From NCBI RefSeq assembly GCF_965363235.1, contig NC_134839.1:98909743-98973742 (forward strand): 64,000 nucleotides of DNA, in the 5' to 3' direction. Of the stretch, positions 11,291-21,919 are shown in pieces. The notes below the pieces were generated by a model, which searched no databases, was not told where the DNA came from, and saw only the letters and a program-made list of their open reading frames with translations. The translations under genes were made by a program, and so were the position numbers. How positions within the stretch are numbered: the stretch's first letter is position 1; each line of letters begins with the position of its first letter. This DNA comes from Mytilus galloprovincialis. Its lineage: Eukaryota; Mollusca; Bivalvia; Mytilida; Mytilidae.

Positions 11291-11929
11291 AGAATTCAGT
11301 CCGGTTTTCAGTGAAATCATTGGTGCTAATTTTTTTCATTTTTGTGTAATTATAAGTTTTTAATAATTCGTTCACGTTGTCGTGCTTTTTTTAGATATAT
11401 ATAAAAAGTGAGAGGGTTATCATCATCTCATTTTGTTGATAGATCTTTGATAATTTTGCTATTATCTTTCTACAATAATTTTAAACTCGGGATAATATAA
11501 AACTTAGCAAATTGCAGCAGTCTAAGGCTGAATACTACCCTAATATGTCTTTTTGTTTATTTATGTCGTTTTGTGTATATTTTATCTTAAATGATGTGAT
11601 GCAACTTAATCTAAGATGTACAATTGAATACGTGTTACATAGGGCCCATCCCACACACAGACTATATACACATTTATGTTACAACATACTAGTATAAATA
11701 TCAGTATATGTTTTAGTATGTGTTCTACATTGTTACAAGTGAAAAGGTGGATTGTGACCTAGATAAGAATTTGTCTACAATGTATTAAAAAATGTGTGCA
11801 AGTCCCTAAGTCATCCTCCCGGAAATGAAATCTTATTACAAGGTAGGATGGTTCGAAACATGCACAGTTCTGTTCTGATTATTTACATTAAAGTACAAGT
11901 GTTCTTATGTTTAGACACGTACATTTCAA
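11291..11929. other. Spacer, nothing recognised
   Basis: AT-rich. Short frames only, no repeat family recognised. Confidence 0.35.
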
Positions 11930-12613
11930 AGGCATTAACTATATATGACGAACGATGCGATTTTGATTTTGAAATTATCAATTTCGCCCACCTTAGTAGC
12001 AATATTCCAACTTCACCACTTATTCGGTATTCAAGAGCTTGCAGCTACTATTCAGACTTTGTAAAAACGTCATCAGTGTCTGAGCAAAAGTTGATGAACC
12101 AGGGTATGTCAAAGAACGCCTTGTCCTTTCCAAAAAAAAAAGTTCATCGGTAGGTACCAAGACCTTGTTGATAAACATTTCGTATCAGCATTACAAATAA
12201 TACACGATGTTCTTGAAGTTTAGATTCTGGATACTGACGTTGTTTATCGTCTTAATAACGTGTAAGAGTATTGTTTTATTTGTCTTCATGCATATTACTT
12301 TTACTGTTTAGTCTGTTTTTGTGATATCGATTTGACATGACTCTGTACTTGTATATCCCGTCATGTGTTATTGTTCTATGATACTTTTTGTATTTTTGTT
12401 TTTCATTTTTTGCTAATGAGCTTTGTCTATGTGCCTTTTTATTTTTTTGATACATATGACGGGGCTCAGTACTAATATACATCGCGTCATTGTGTGACTG
12501 TGCTATTGTAAATTTGTGTATTCGTGTTTCATTTATGCTGATGTGCTTTTTCTAGTGCCTTTTTGTGCTTCTATGTTACATCTTTGATTATTTTTGTAGT
12601 GGTTATGATTATA
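11930..12613 (+). mobile_element. Second Penelope-like family (PLE-2), RT fragment and tail
   Basis: About 11945-12165 encodes a stretch related to but distinct from PLE-1 ('NFAHLSSNIPTSP', 'IRYSRACSYYSDF', 'LMNQG'). It runs into non-coding DNA that appears to continue, beyond an inserted MITE at 12614-12813, into family C at 12830. Broken and 5'-truncated. Confidence 0.6.
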
Positions 12614-12813
12614 CTGGGGATTCATTATTATTCGTTGGATACCAATTTTCGTGGGAACAGGTGAACCATGAAAATAAATTTTCAACGAACTACACATTTT
12701 GTATAGGCTTTCTATGCAGAGATTGACAAAACCACGAAATCAAATACCCACGAAAGTTTTCCATATTGCACAAAAATTGATACCCACGAAAATAAATGAA
12801 TCCACAGTAACAC
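12614..12813. mobile_element. 200-bp palindromic MITE inserted in the PLE-2 tail
   Basis: Left end 'GGGGATTCATTATTATTCG' and right end, reverse-complemented, 'TGTGGATTCATTTATTTTCG' are imperfect inverted repeats. 'ATACCAATTTTCGTGGG' on the left mirrors 'CCCACGAAAATAAATG' on the right. No coding capacity. Confidence 0.65.
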
Positions 12814-12829
12814 AATGTTGACGGATGTA

Positions 12830-13125
12830 CCCATATTTGTTTTTACATTTTTACCTATTATGTCTGTATGTTTTGTTTATATCTCGTTGGCAATATAATG
12901 GAATTTGATGCGACTGTCGTAAAAGTAAAAGGTTTAGCTAGCTATAAAACCAGGTTTAATCCACCATTTTCGAAATACGAAATGCCTGTAGGAATATGAC
13001 AGTGGTTATCCATTCGTATGATGTGTTTGAACTTTTAATTAAACCATTTAGTTAGGGAATTTCCGTTTTGAATTTTCCCCAGAGTTCAGTTAATTTGTGG
13101 TTTAACTTTTTTATTTCATTGTGAT
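12830..13125 (+). repeat. Family C (PLE-2 tail)
   Basis: The fullest family C copy: 'TATAATGGAATTTGATGCGA', then 'TATAAAACCAGGTTTAATCC', then 'CTTTTAATTAAACCATTTAG'. Its position downstream of the RT fragment at 11.9 kb is the basis for treating family C as the 3' tail of that element. Confidence 0.65.
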
Positions 13126-13221
13126 GTGATTAGGCTGATAAGAATTGCCATAATGTCAGGACTGTAGACCTAATTAAAATTGTACTAAGACTTCAATATC
13201 ATCCGGACCAAATATAAAAAA

Positions 13222-13440
13222 AAGAAGATGTGGTATGATTGCCAATGAGACAACTCTCCACAAGAGAACAAATTTCACAGAAATAACCAACTATATTAAT
13301 ATATGTACGACCTTCAACATTGTAAAACCTATACCGCATAGTCAGCCTTGAATGCCTTAAAAATGACAAATAAAAAACAATTCAAAACTAATGGTCTGAA
13401 TAATGCATCGTTCGTGTTTTTCGGTCTGGTTTCAAAGTAA
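13222..13440 (+). repeat. Dispersed repeat family A, truncated copy
   Basis: Starts 'AAGAAGATGTGGTATGATTG' and stops around the 'CAAAACTAATGG' equivalent, lacking the second half. Confidence 0.8.
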
Positions 13441-13469
13441 TGACTTTTATTTCGAATTCCTCGATTTAG

Positions 13470-14110
13470 AATAAGAAGATGTGGTATGATCGACAATGAG
13501 ACAACTGTCCACTAGAGACAAAGTTATTAACTATAGGTTACTGTATGGCTTTTAACAATAAGTAAAACACATACCGCATAGTAAGCTTTAACAAAAATTC
13601 GACATGACAAATGTTAAACAATTCAGACTAGAAAACTAACGACTCTTTTCATGTACAAAACAATAGACGAAAAACAAAAATGATAAACAGCAACACATGA
13701 CAACCAAGTAATTACAGACTTTTAACTTGGGTCAAGACATGTAATTACAGGCTTTTAACTTGGGACAAGACAAGTAATTACAGACTTTTAACTTGGGACA
13801 ACCAAGTAATTACAGACTTTTAACTTGGGACAACCAAGTAATTACAGACTTTTAACTTGGGACAAGACAAGTAATTACAGACTTTTAACTAAGTAATTAC
13901 AGACTTTTAACTTGGGACAACCAAGTAATTACAGACTTTTAACTTGGGACAAGACATACAGATTGTGGCGGAGTTAAACGTGTTTGCTGGCGCTTAACTC
14001 TTTTCATATTCCTGATTAGGGTCAGGGGGATAACAGTACAACATAAGAGCAAAGTATAAATCATCAATTGAAAATGGATTAACTCATCGGATCGACACTA
14101 AGAACCGATA
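13470..14110 (+). repeat. Dispersed repeat family A, full copy with internal tandem expansion
   Basis: Forward copy from 'AAGAAGATGTGGTATGATCG' to the 'TTAACTCATCGGAT' end. The middle carries the tandem array described separately. It lies immediately downstream of the minus-strand sulfotransferase 3' end. Confidence 0.85.
13706..13958 (+). repeat. Eight-copy tandem repeat, 32-34 bp unit
   Basis: Eight consecutive units of 'AGTAATTACAGACTTTTAAC' plus TTGGGACAACC or TTGGGACAAGAC. One unit is shortened. Other family A copies have a single version of this segment (ATTACAGGCTCCTGACTTGG), so the array is a local amplification within one copy. Confidence 0.9.
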
Positions 14111-14388
14111 AAAAACATACAAAAACACTATAGACACATATAGTACTGACAGTTACTGAAAGCTGGTTCAAAACCAACAACTTATAAAAAAATCATGTAT
14201 TATAATAATAATATAAGATAATTTTAATGCATTTTTGAAACAAGACTACAGTTTAGCTTTCAAAGTACTAGTAACTTATTCAATATTAAATGATTCAATA
14301 TGATGTGTACATCTGAGTAAATTGTAGTGTCTATATTCTAATCATGGTGAACATGTTATTTGATATAGTAACATATAACTAGTATTAA

Positions 14389-17300
14389 TCATAATTCATA
14401 GAGAAAATTGAGTGTCGTGCCTTTCATGACATCCTTGTAATTTCTGTCAAAAATTTCATTTTGAGCAACTGTGAACCAGTTTTTCCAATCACCAACTTGA
14501 CCTGTAATATAATAATAAACATTATTATAAGTGGTGATCACATGATGATATGTTTTTTTTTCAGTTTAGACTGTGCGAATATCTGAAATATTGTTTACGA
14601 TGATATTCACTTATACATTATGAATGCGATTTATTTTGCTCTGAAGTTCACACTGTGTACATGTATCGGTGGCTCAAAAAAATTTACGGAATGCACCCTG
14701 TGTGTTGTGAAATTTTTTCGGTTTATAAAGTTCTGTGCCCAAAACCATAAAACCTTTTCGATGGATGAACACAGTAATCGTTTTTGGAAAAAAACCTCAG
14801 GAGGATTTTTTTTCTTCAATAACTCACATTGGAACCTTGCAAGGAGATAATTTCAGAAACCATTGTTTATAGAAATCGTAAACAATGGGATTTCATTTTT
14901 TTATGTCATTAAGTTGCAACGTTGTTTTTTAGCGATTAGATTTGACCTGTCTGTAAATGGCATAATCCCCATCATCAGTTTCTAAAAGACAAGATCAGCT
15001 TAAACTCTATAACAAAGGTCCTAGACCCATCGAGTCTCTTGCAATGACATCGGAGACCAATGAACGTAAAACGGGTTGCATGATCAAAAGCCAAGGTAAT
15101 GTCTTAATAGCAAATTATGTGTTTTAGAGTATTTTGTGTGTGTTTTAAAGCTTTTCGAATCATTCTTCGCCTAACTTAACATACACTTTACATTATGAGA
15201 GGAAAGCTCTCTTAATTGTTCACGAACAATTGAATTCTTAATTATAAAATGATTTTGCCTCTGACTAAGATATGTAAATAATTACCCTTTCTAAAAAGTG
15301 TTGATTTTCCACCGTCTGTAAGAAATGATGTTGGGTCTATTCTGTTGGCCTTCAAATTGTCAAAACTACACTTATCAGCTATGGTTTCTGCTAGTTCTTT
15401 GGAACATGATGTTTCAATGAAATCTGCTATTTTTAAAATGTTTCCAGGTAAATCCTAAATATAATGAAAATGATTAGATCCAATTAATAGTAAACATAAA
15501 ATAGAAAAGGATAATTAGCTACGATATAAAAAGAACCCTAAAAATTGAATATGATGTTTTGTTTGTTTATAGCATTTATAAATGCGAATATTGGCGTGTA
15601 AGTTTGGTTAAATTTGGTCAAAATATGCCCCCCCCCCCAAAAAAAAAAAAACAATCGCTGATGTATTATTTGATTACAAGTCAATAATTTAACCTTATTT
15701 GAATTCGTATTGATGTAATCCTAAGATCTCTGAGATGATTTATGTATGAGCTAAACATGTTCGGTAATTAATAGAAGAATCGAAATTACTTCATAAGTAA
15801 AACTGGGAAGCATATAAGAAGAATCATTTCTGTGAAGGATACGGTCCACGAAGAAAACAATCCTTTTAATGCAGGTAAAATGATGATTTTTTTTATATAT
15901 ATATGAGATGAAATCATACAGACCTAGACAAACTATCATTTGCCTTTCTATTTATATTCATATTTGTATTTATATCAGGTGACAAAGCCATCGATAAACG
16001 ATAATCTGGAGGGGACACCTCAAGGTATAATTTGATACGCACAACATAATGATAAATTATATCGACCCCAGGCATTGTTTATTGCTTCTTTTGATATTTA
16101 CAGCAAATGCTACTTTAAGACAGATTATTGATGACAGTAAGAACAATCCCTACACATTTGTAAAACACTGATAAAATAAGAACAATCCCTAAACATTTGT
16201 AAAACACTGATAAAATAAGAACAATCCCTAAACATTTGTAAAACACTGATAAAATAATAATTGTTGTATTGTTGTTTCTATTAGTATGAAATGAGAAAGG
16301 AAATATGCTAAACACTGGGACGTATACACTTTTATTTTTATACATAAAATAAATATTTTTGATGGATCTAGAGGATCGTGTATTTGTTTAAACGACAGGG
16401 CAACGGTGTGTATTTTTTTTTTCTTCATATGAAATCAAATCTATGCACATAGTTATAGTGATATACAAAGGGACAATGTCTAAAAATATTTTTTAAACTA
16501 TATCATAATAGCATTCCAGCGAAAATATGTTGCACTGTGATAAATATAATAATCTGTGATAGATCAATGCTAATTCCTACCTTTTTCATGTCTTCATAAT
16601 ACAACTGTAAGATGTTATCATGACCTAGTTGCTTTTCCCATTCTTTCGTATACTCATACCATCCGCCGTAAAGAGCACCTATAAAGAAATAAACATGATG
16701 ATTTTAAGTTTTTACCATTTTATATCCTGTACTAAACTAAAAGAATTTGATTTAAAAAAAGGTATGATTGGAAATTAGTCCTATAACATAATACTTCAAA
16801 AAGGCTAGTTTATATATCGTTTACTTTTTAGCGTATTTTCGGAGTTTTTTCACCATTCAATGCTGAATCACGTTATCCGGCATTGATAGTAAAAAAATAT
16901 CGGTGGTTCAGCATTGGTTGTAAAAATAAACTAAATATCCGTATCTTTGCCTTGAAAGTAATAAAAATATCCGATAAACAACATTGAAAGCAAACGATAT
17001 GGACCTACGAAGGCTTATATTATACAACTAAATTGCAAATAGGAAAACTATCAATAGAACTGGATAGTTCCAGGTATCTGTACAGTTTTCAACCATGCGC
17101 AAACTAATAGCCTATAGAATACTATCAATAGATTTTAATAATTCCAGGTCAGTGTACAGTCTTCAACTATGTCCAAACTAATAGCCCATAAGAAAGCTAT
17201 CAAAGGCCTTGGTATGACCAAAAGTGAAAAAAAGGTTTACAAAAGAAAACTTACGATCTCATATATTAAAAAGTTAACGAAAATCAAATATGACAGACAG

Positions 17301-20300
17301 CAACCAACGACACCTACTCTAGACAATCATATAAAGAACCTGGTCGGGTTAAACTTTTTTGTGTTGCTCGACCCTCCCGATTCCTGGGTCAATCAGTGGT
17401 GCAAACACATACAGAAAAAACTTTAAAAATCAATTTATTGTGTATCCAATTTCATTATATATATATATGGAAAATACATTGCCCTGTATCGTTTCTTTAG
17501 TTTTGTTATGTAAGTCATGTGTACAAACCTTCGTCTTTAATAACTGTCTTTTCAAAAAATTCCTCCCATGACAAATGTTTTTCAATAGCTGATTTCCCCT
17601 TTTCAAAATTATACAAGGAAACGAAGAGATCTTTAGGATTTCTCTGAACATATACTATCTTCCCTTTTCCATTTTGAAGCTGACTAGGGAGGTATCTATA
17701 TGGCATATGTGTCATGAGAAGTCTTGGTGATGGCATCTTCGTTACACTATCTATAGGGTCGCACATTTCTAAAAGGCCCTTTTGTTTGACCCATAAGTTG
17801 TAGCTCGTCGATTGAGACATTAACATGGATAAAACTTCGTGTGTCCAGTTTGTTCCTACAAAAAAAGCTCAAAATATTTAATAAGCCTCTTTTTTTTAAT
17901 AAGATAAAGCTGTTAAAATCATCGAAGTATCCAAAACGATCTGTGCCAGTACTCTGTTTGTTTTGCAGACACATTGTTGTTAGTATAATGGAATTTGATG
18001 CGACTGTCATACAAGTGAGAGGGTTAGATATAAAACCGTGTTTTATCCAAAATGTTCTCCATATGCCTGCACCAAGTCAGGAATATGACAACTGTTATCC
18101 ATTCGTTTGATATGTTTGAGCTTTTAATTTTGCCATTTGATCAGGGACATTCCCGTTTGAATTATACTCGTGAGTTTTTTTGTGATTGAAGAATGCAGTT
18201 TTAACAGGAAAACGTCAATTATTCATTGAGATTACAGTAGTTTGTTACTTAATTAGAAAAAAATGCAACATTTGTATACAGCTGTACGTTGACATACTGA
18301 TATTTCCAACTGCAAGTTATAAGGGATAGTGCTAGTAATCGTATTGCTCGCCTTATAGCAGTGGGAATGTGTCATGAAAATCCTAAATGTTTAGAATACA
18401 TATACATGTACCGGGGTATTTACATATATTACCTGCTTTTGGAAAGGAGCAAAGATAAACATCAGTATCACGGCATTCCATATCTTGTTTTTCTTTGAAT
18501 TTTTTTTCCGAATCAGGGCACAAACCCGGAAAAGGTGGCCACATCACATTATCATACACAAATGGCCCTCCCATTTTCATTATTTTTTCTCCAAGGCTTT
18601 TCATCTCTCTGAAATGAAATTTGATATACGTTTATACATGTAGCTCTTTTCATAATGCTAGCAAGACAAAGGTTTGTTTGTTTGTTTGACTTAATTCATC
18701 TGCAAACAATATAAGTAAGCGGAGTTCAATCCTGTGTATTATAGTGAAATTTGATAATGTCTAATCAAATTTAAATAAAATGTATACAAGTTTAAAAATG
18801 CCTTTTTATGTACATGTAGTTTTCATGTGTCAACCTTTATTACAATGCTTGAGAAAACATTTATAGAAACTAAGCAAGCAAGTCAAACAAATCTTTGTCT
18901 TGCTAGCATTATGAAAAGAACTGTAACAATTTTTGCTAAATAATCACATGGAAACCTGTCTACATTATGATCGAAGTGCTACAATGAACAACAATGATAT
19001 ATCAACAAAAGTATTGTGAATACAACGTATCTTAACAGTTTGGTATAAAACTTTTACTTCAGCAGATTAATAGGAACTTAAAATATGCACTTACGTTTTA
19101 TATTGTTCCATCTTTGTAAATGAATCAATAATATTATATCATAGCAAATTGTCGTTCAACCTTATGAACCATGGTTATCCAATGAGGCAAACGTTGTACG
19201 ATCATATTTGTTTTGTCTGCAGGAAGTTTATTTATTTAAGGATTTTAAGGAGACATTTCAGTATTAATCATTCTAAATTCAAGTTAAAAAAGTTCAATAT
19301 AAAAGCACCCTACACTGATATGAAGTGTGTTTGATAATAATTGATTAAAATACTAGTAACACTTCGTAAAATGCGTCCGAGGGATTTTTCTCAATTTACC
19401 TTCTTCTGGAACGGTTAAACATAAACTTTGAAAACGAGGGGGGTTAATACAGAGAAAGTTTAACAGCTAAAAAGGGGCTTTGAATAAAAACATGAATAGC
19501 TTAATTCAATTAAGGTCAACTGTGCCCGAGGGAGTCAAAACCTTAACAAGAGTTTTAGTTTTTATGGCGTCTAACTGTTTACTGCATTTAGTTTATTATT
19601 TGATGTATCCTTTCTGTCTGTTTATTTATTTTTGGAATATACCCATATAAAGATTGATTGATTGATTGTTGGTTGCTTAACGTCCAGTGGAAAATATTTC
19701 ATGCATGTTCAGGACGAGAACAGGTTAACCACAAATACAATAAGTAGGTCTTGTAAAAATAGAGGCCATCATGGATGATGGTCTGGGAGATTTGGACTGC
19801 CACTGCTAGGTAGATTGGATAGGGACAGAAATTTTGCCTTTGCTTGCAACAGGCCACCTACGGACCCCTCAAAAAGTTGTTGCAAGGTTTCTTAATGTGC
19901 AAAGAGCATATGATTTAACCCTTTAACCCCCAATCCCGCCTGTAGGCGTGATGGCGACCACCATTCTTTGATGGCCCGTATGACCCTCCATACTTTTTTT
20001 GAACTGCCCCACCTGTCAGGATAGCAGGGACTTCAACCAAGCAGTTCATGGTCCATAAACTCATATACGGACGTCTGTTTATGAAAATATGGCACTTTGA
20101 AAGCCGTTTAAGAGTTCAAAATCGGAAAAACTTGAAAAGTAGCCAAAATCAAGTGGGGGTGGGCATCTTTTGATGGCCATTACGTAACTAGTTGTCATTG
20201 TAGGTATACACTATTATCGTGAATGCATGCATAGGTGATATAGGAACACAAAGAGGTATAATATGGCCATTAGGAAACTAGTCTGTAAAATCTAGGTCAC

Positions 20301-21464
20301 CATTTTGTCAAAAATTCGTATAAACAGACATTTAGGCAGACCTGACTTAACAATAATAATTCGCCAGCAAGACACTTTAAGTCCCATATACTCCCAGTTA
20401 GCATGAATGGACTGCAGTAACTATAGTGTAATACTTGAATGACAAAGAAACACAGTCTGGTCAATGTTTACATCTCAAGGTCGTTTTAAAATCGGAAAAT
20501 AGACGGAAAATGACCATTTTTCAGTGTGGGTGGGTTCAAATCCACGAGAAAATCTTCCACCTCCCACCCTACCCCCCACCCATGCCATCTGCCCCCAAAT
20601 CTCAATATATAGTTTAATAGATGAGCATCAATTACAGCATCAAGAGTCTGCTAATTTGCATATAATTTGCATATGATTACAAATTTTCGAAAATGTCTGA
20701 TTTTCTAGAAACCTCTTGGGGGCGAATGAGTTAACGTCCCAATTCTGACCGGACGTCGCTGCAAACTTGACATATCCCGCACAGCCAAACGGACGCCTCA
20801 CTTTGGCAAGCGTTTTACTGCCGGTCGATAAAAGACAAGGTGACCATATTTCGTGTTTCCAGTCACCCTTGGGGGTCCCATGTAAAGAGACATGGACATT
20901 ACTTTCAAAAAAAGTAAAAAAAAACAATTAATTAAGATGAATTTGTTGCACTTGTGTCTACCAATTGACAAAATGTCGTGGAGTAAAAACCACATACCCC
21001 TGCTAATCTCATTAATTTTTCGTATATTTTCTTGTCTTGATTTATGTTACATGTACTAACTGCTTATACAAAATAAAAATAGAGCATAGAAAAAACGGGG
21101 GAAAAACTTATAATTAACCATTTGTTTCAGTCATTAAATCAATTTTTCAACTGTGAAATTGGACCTTTACAAGTAGTCAAAATGATAATCAGAGACTAAG
21201 TGTTACTACTAAAAAAATATATATCAAATATATCACACTGTCAGACTTAATCGATTGCTGACGTTTACTTTGAGTACTTTATGGTCGCATATATAAGAAA
21301 ATGAAATCATAGGGCACTATTATATGTAGTTGTTCTAATTATGTCTGATTTATTATAGAACTCGTTTTATTCTTAGTAATTATACACAATTGAAACTATA
21401 AGAAAAGAGAAAAATCTTGTATAAGTAGAACATATAAAAAAACTTACTTGTGTGCACTTTCCAT
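14389..21464 (-). CDS. Cytosolic sulfotransferase (SULT1-like), gene 1
   Basis: Predicted PAPS-dependent cytosolic sulfotransferase that transfers sulfate to hydroxyl groups of small molecules. Coding exons in transcript order: 21464-21448, 18608-18433, 17855-17529, 16678-16581, 15454-15286, 14501-14389 (stop TGA at 14391-14389). All junctions are GT-AG and in phase, giving 299 residues, a normal SULT length. Visible motifs: 5'-phosphosulfate loop CSFPKAGTNW (K63), catalytic His in [10 protein letters not shown] (H114), 3'-phosphate block [15 protein letters not shown] (R136, S144), and the C-terminal RKGQVGDWK (R261-K262-G263). The KxxxTVxxxE dimerisation motif reads [10 protein letters not shown]. 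The start ATG sits in a 17-nt exon encoding MESAHK, with TATAAATA 39-46 bp upstream. It is head to head with gene 2 and has the same intron phases. The substrate cannot be predicted. A shorter start at 18604 was rejected because the tiny first exon is conserved in both genes. Confidence 0.9.
14502..15285. other. Last intron of sulfotransferase gene 1
   Basis: Holds a stretch at 14620-14850 that is open on both strands (about 60-76 codons), which is a composition effect and not a gene. No recognised repeat family. Confidence 0.5.
15455..16580. other. Intron 4 of sulfotransferase gene 1
   Basis: AT-rich. Contains a C8/A12 low-complexity junction near 15628-15650 and the 39-bp tandem array at 16139-16255. 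No exon seen. Confidence 0.5.
16139..16255 (+). repeat. Three-copy 39-bp tandem repeat
   Basis: Exact 39-bp period starting at 16139, 16178 and 16217. The unit begins AAGAACAATCCCTAAACATT and ends ACACTGATAAAAT. The first unit differs by one base. Intronic, with no coding meaning, although it keeps one minus-strand frame open. Confidence 0.9.
16679..17528. other. Intron 3 of sulfotransferase gene 1
   Basis: Holds a diverged tandem duplication at about 17045-17200: the block 'CAAACTAATAGCC' with the preceding 'CCAGGT.....TACAGT' occurs twice about 85 bp apart. An 85-codon plus-strand frame (17169-17426) lies in this repeat and was not called. Confidence 0.4.
17856..18432 (+). repeat. Intron 2 of sulfotransferase gene 1, with family C copy
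   Basis: Positions 17935-18190 are a forward family C copy ('AATGGAATTTGATGCGACTG', 'GGAATATGACAACTGTTATC'). The rest is AT-rich. No exon. Confidence 0.6.
18641..18930. repeat. Inverted repeat (foldback) in intron 1 of sulfotransferase gene 1
   Basis: Arms of about 50 bp: left 'CATAATGCTAGCAAGACAAA' at 18653 and its reverse complement 'TTTGTCTTGCTAGCATTATG' at 18894, with about 200 bp between. Outer and inner flanks (TTTGTTTGACTT / AAGTCAAACAAA) extend the pairing. Likely a small non-autonomous element. Confidence 0.75.
19630..20990. repeat. Long dispersed-repeat region inside intron 1
   Basis: Begins with a GATT microsatellite and 'GGTTGCTTAACGTCCAGTGG', a block I recognise as common in mollusc intergenic DNA. 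It is richer in G+C than its surroundings and holds short G- and C-runs. No protein family was recognised in any frame. The boundaries are approximate, and the flanking 18.9-19.6 kb and 21.0-21.4 kb look like plain AT-rich intron. Confidence 0.4.
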
Positions 21465-21502
21465 CTCTAAACATTTATGGTATTCAATAGAACATGTTAG
21501 TT

Positions 21503-21510
21503 TATTTATA
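21503..21510 (-). promoter_or_regulatory. TATA box, sulfotransferase gene 1
   Basis: TATAAATA on the minus strand, 39-46 bp upstream of the ATG at 21464. Same spacing as in gene 2. Confidence 0.7.
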
Positions 21511-21873
21511 TTCTACATAAAATACATATGAAGGTTACACATGACGTGTACACTTTAAAAGTTTAGAAGGTGGAATGATGAATAACCGAGTAATAACAAA
21601 CGATGCTAACCTGATTGTATGATTAATAGTCGACTGGGTAACACATTTTATTTCGTAATGAAATAATCGATTTATAATATACAAATAGAATGATGCTTTG
21701 TGCGAATCTGTTATTATTTACATAGCTTAGACATATGTCGTCCAAACTAAATTCATTATTAGTACATGAATGACGAAATAAAATATGTTACTCTATCATA
21801 CCTACTCTTCACATTTCATTCCACCTTCTGAACTTTTAAAGTGTACGCGTCATTTAGGTATTTCTATGTAGAA

Positions 21874-21881
21874 TATAAATA
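21874..21881 (+). promoter_or_regulatory. TATA box, sulfotransferase gene 2
   Basis: TATAAATA lying 39-46 bp before the ATG at 21920. The spacing predicts a very short 5'UTR. It mirrors the box of gene 1. Confidence 0.7.
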
Positions 21882-21919
21882 CTTTAACATGTTCTGTTAA
21901 ATACCATACATGTGTAGAG

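Noticed and set aside
13706-13958. Possible CRISPR-like array
   Set aside because: Units are directly adjacent with no unique spacers and the context is eukaryotic, so it is a minisatellite within a dispersed repeat.
14620-14850. Overlapping frames on both strands
   Set aside because: Both are open over the same interval inside a sulfotransferase intron, a composition effect with no domain in either.
18383-18604. Start of sulfotransferase gene 1 at the ATG at 18604
   Set aside because: The ATG lies just inside an exon with a good TTTCAG acceptor. The 17-nt upstream exon, conserved in both paralogues and downstream of a TATA box, provides the in-frame start.
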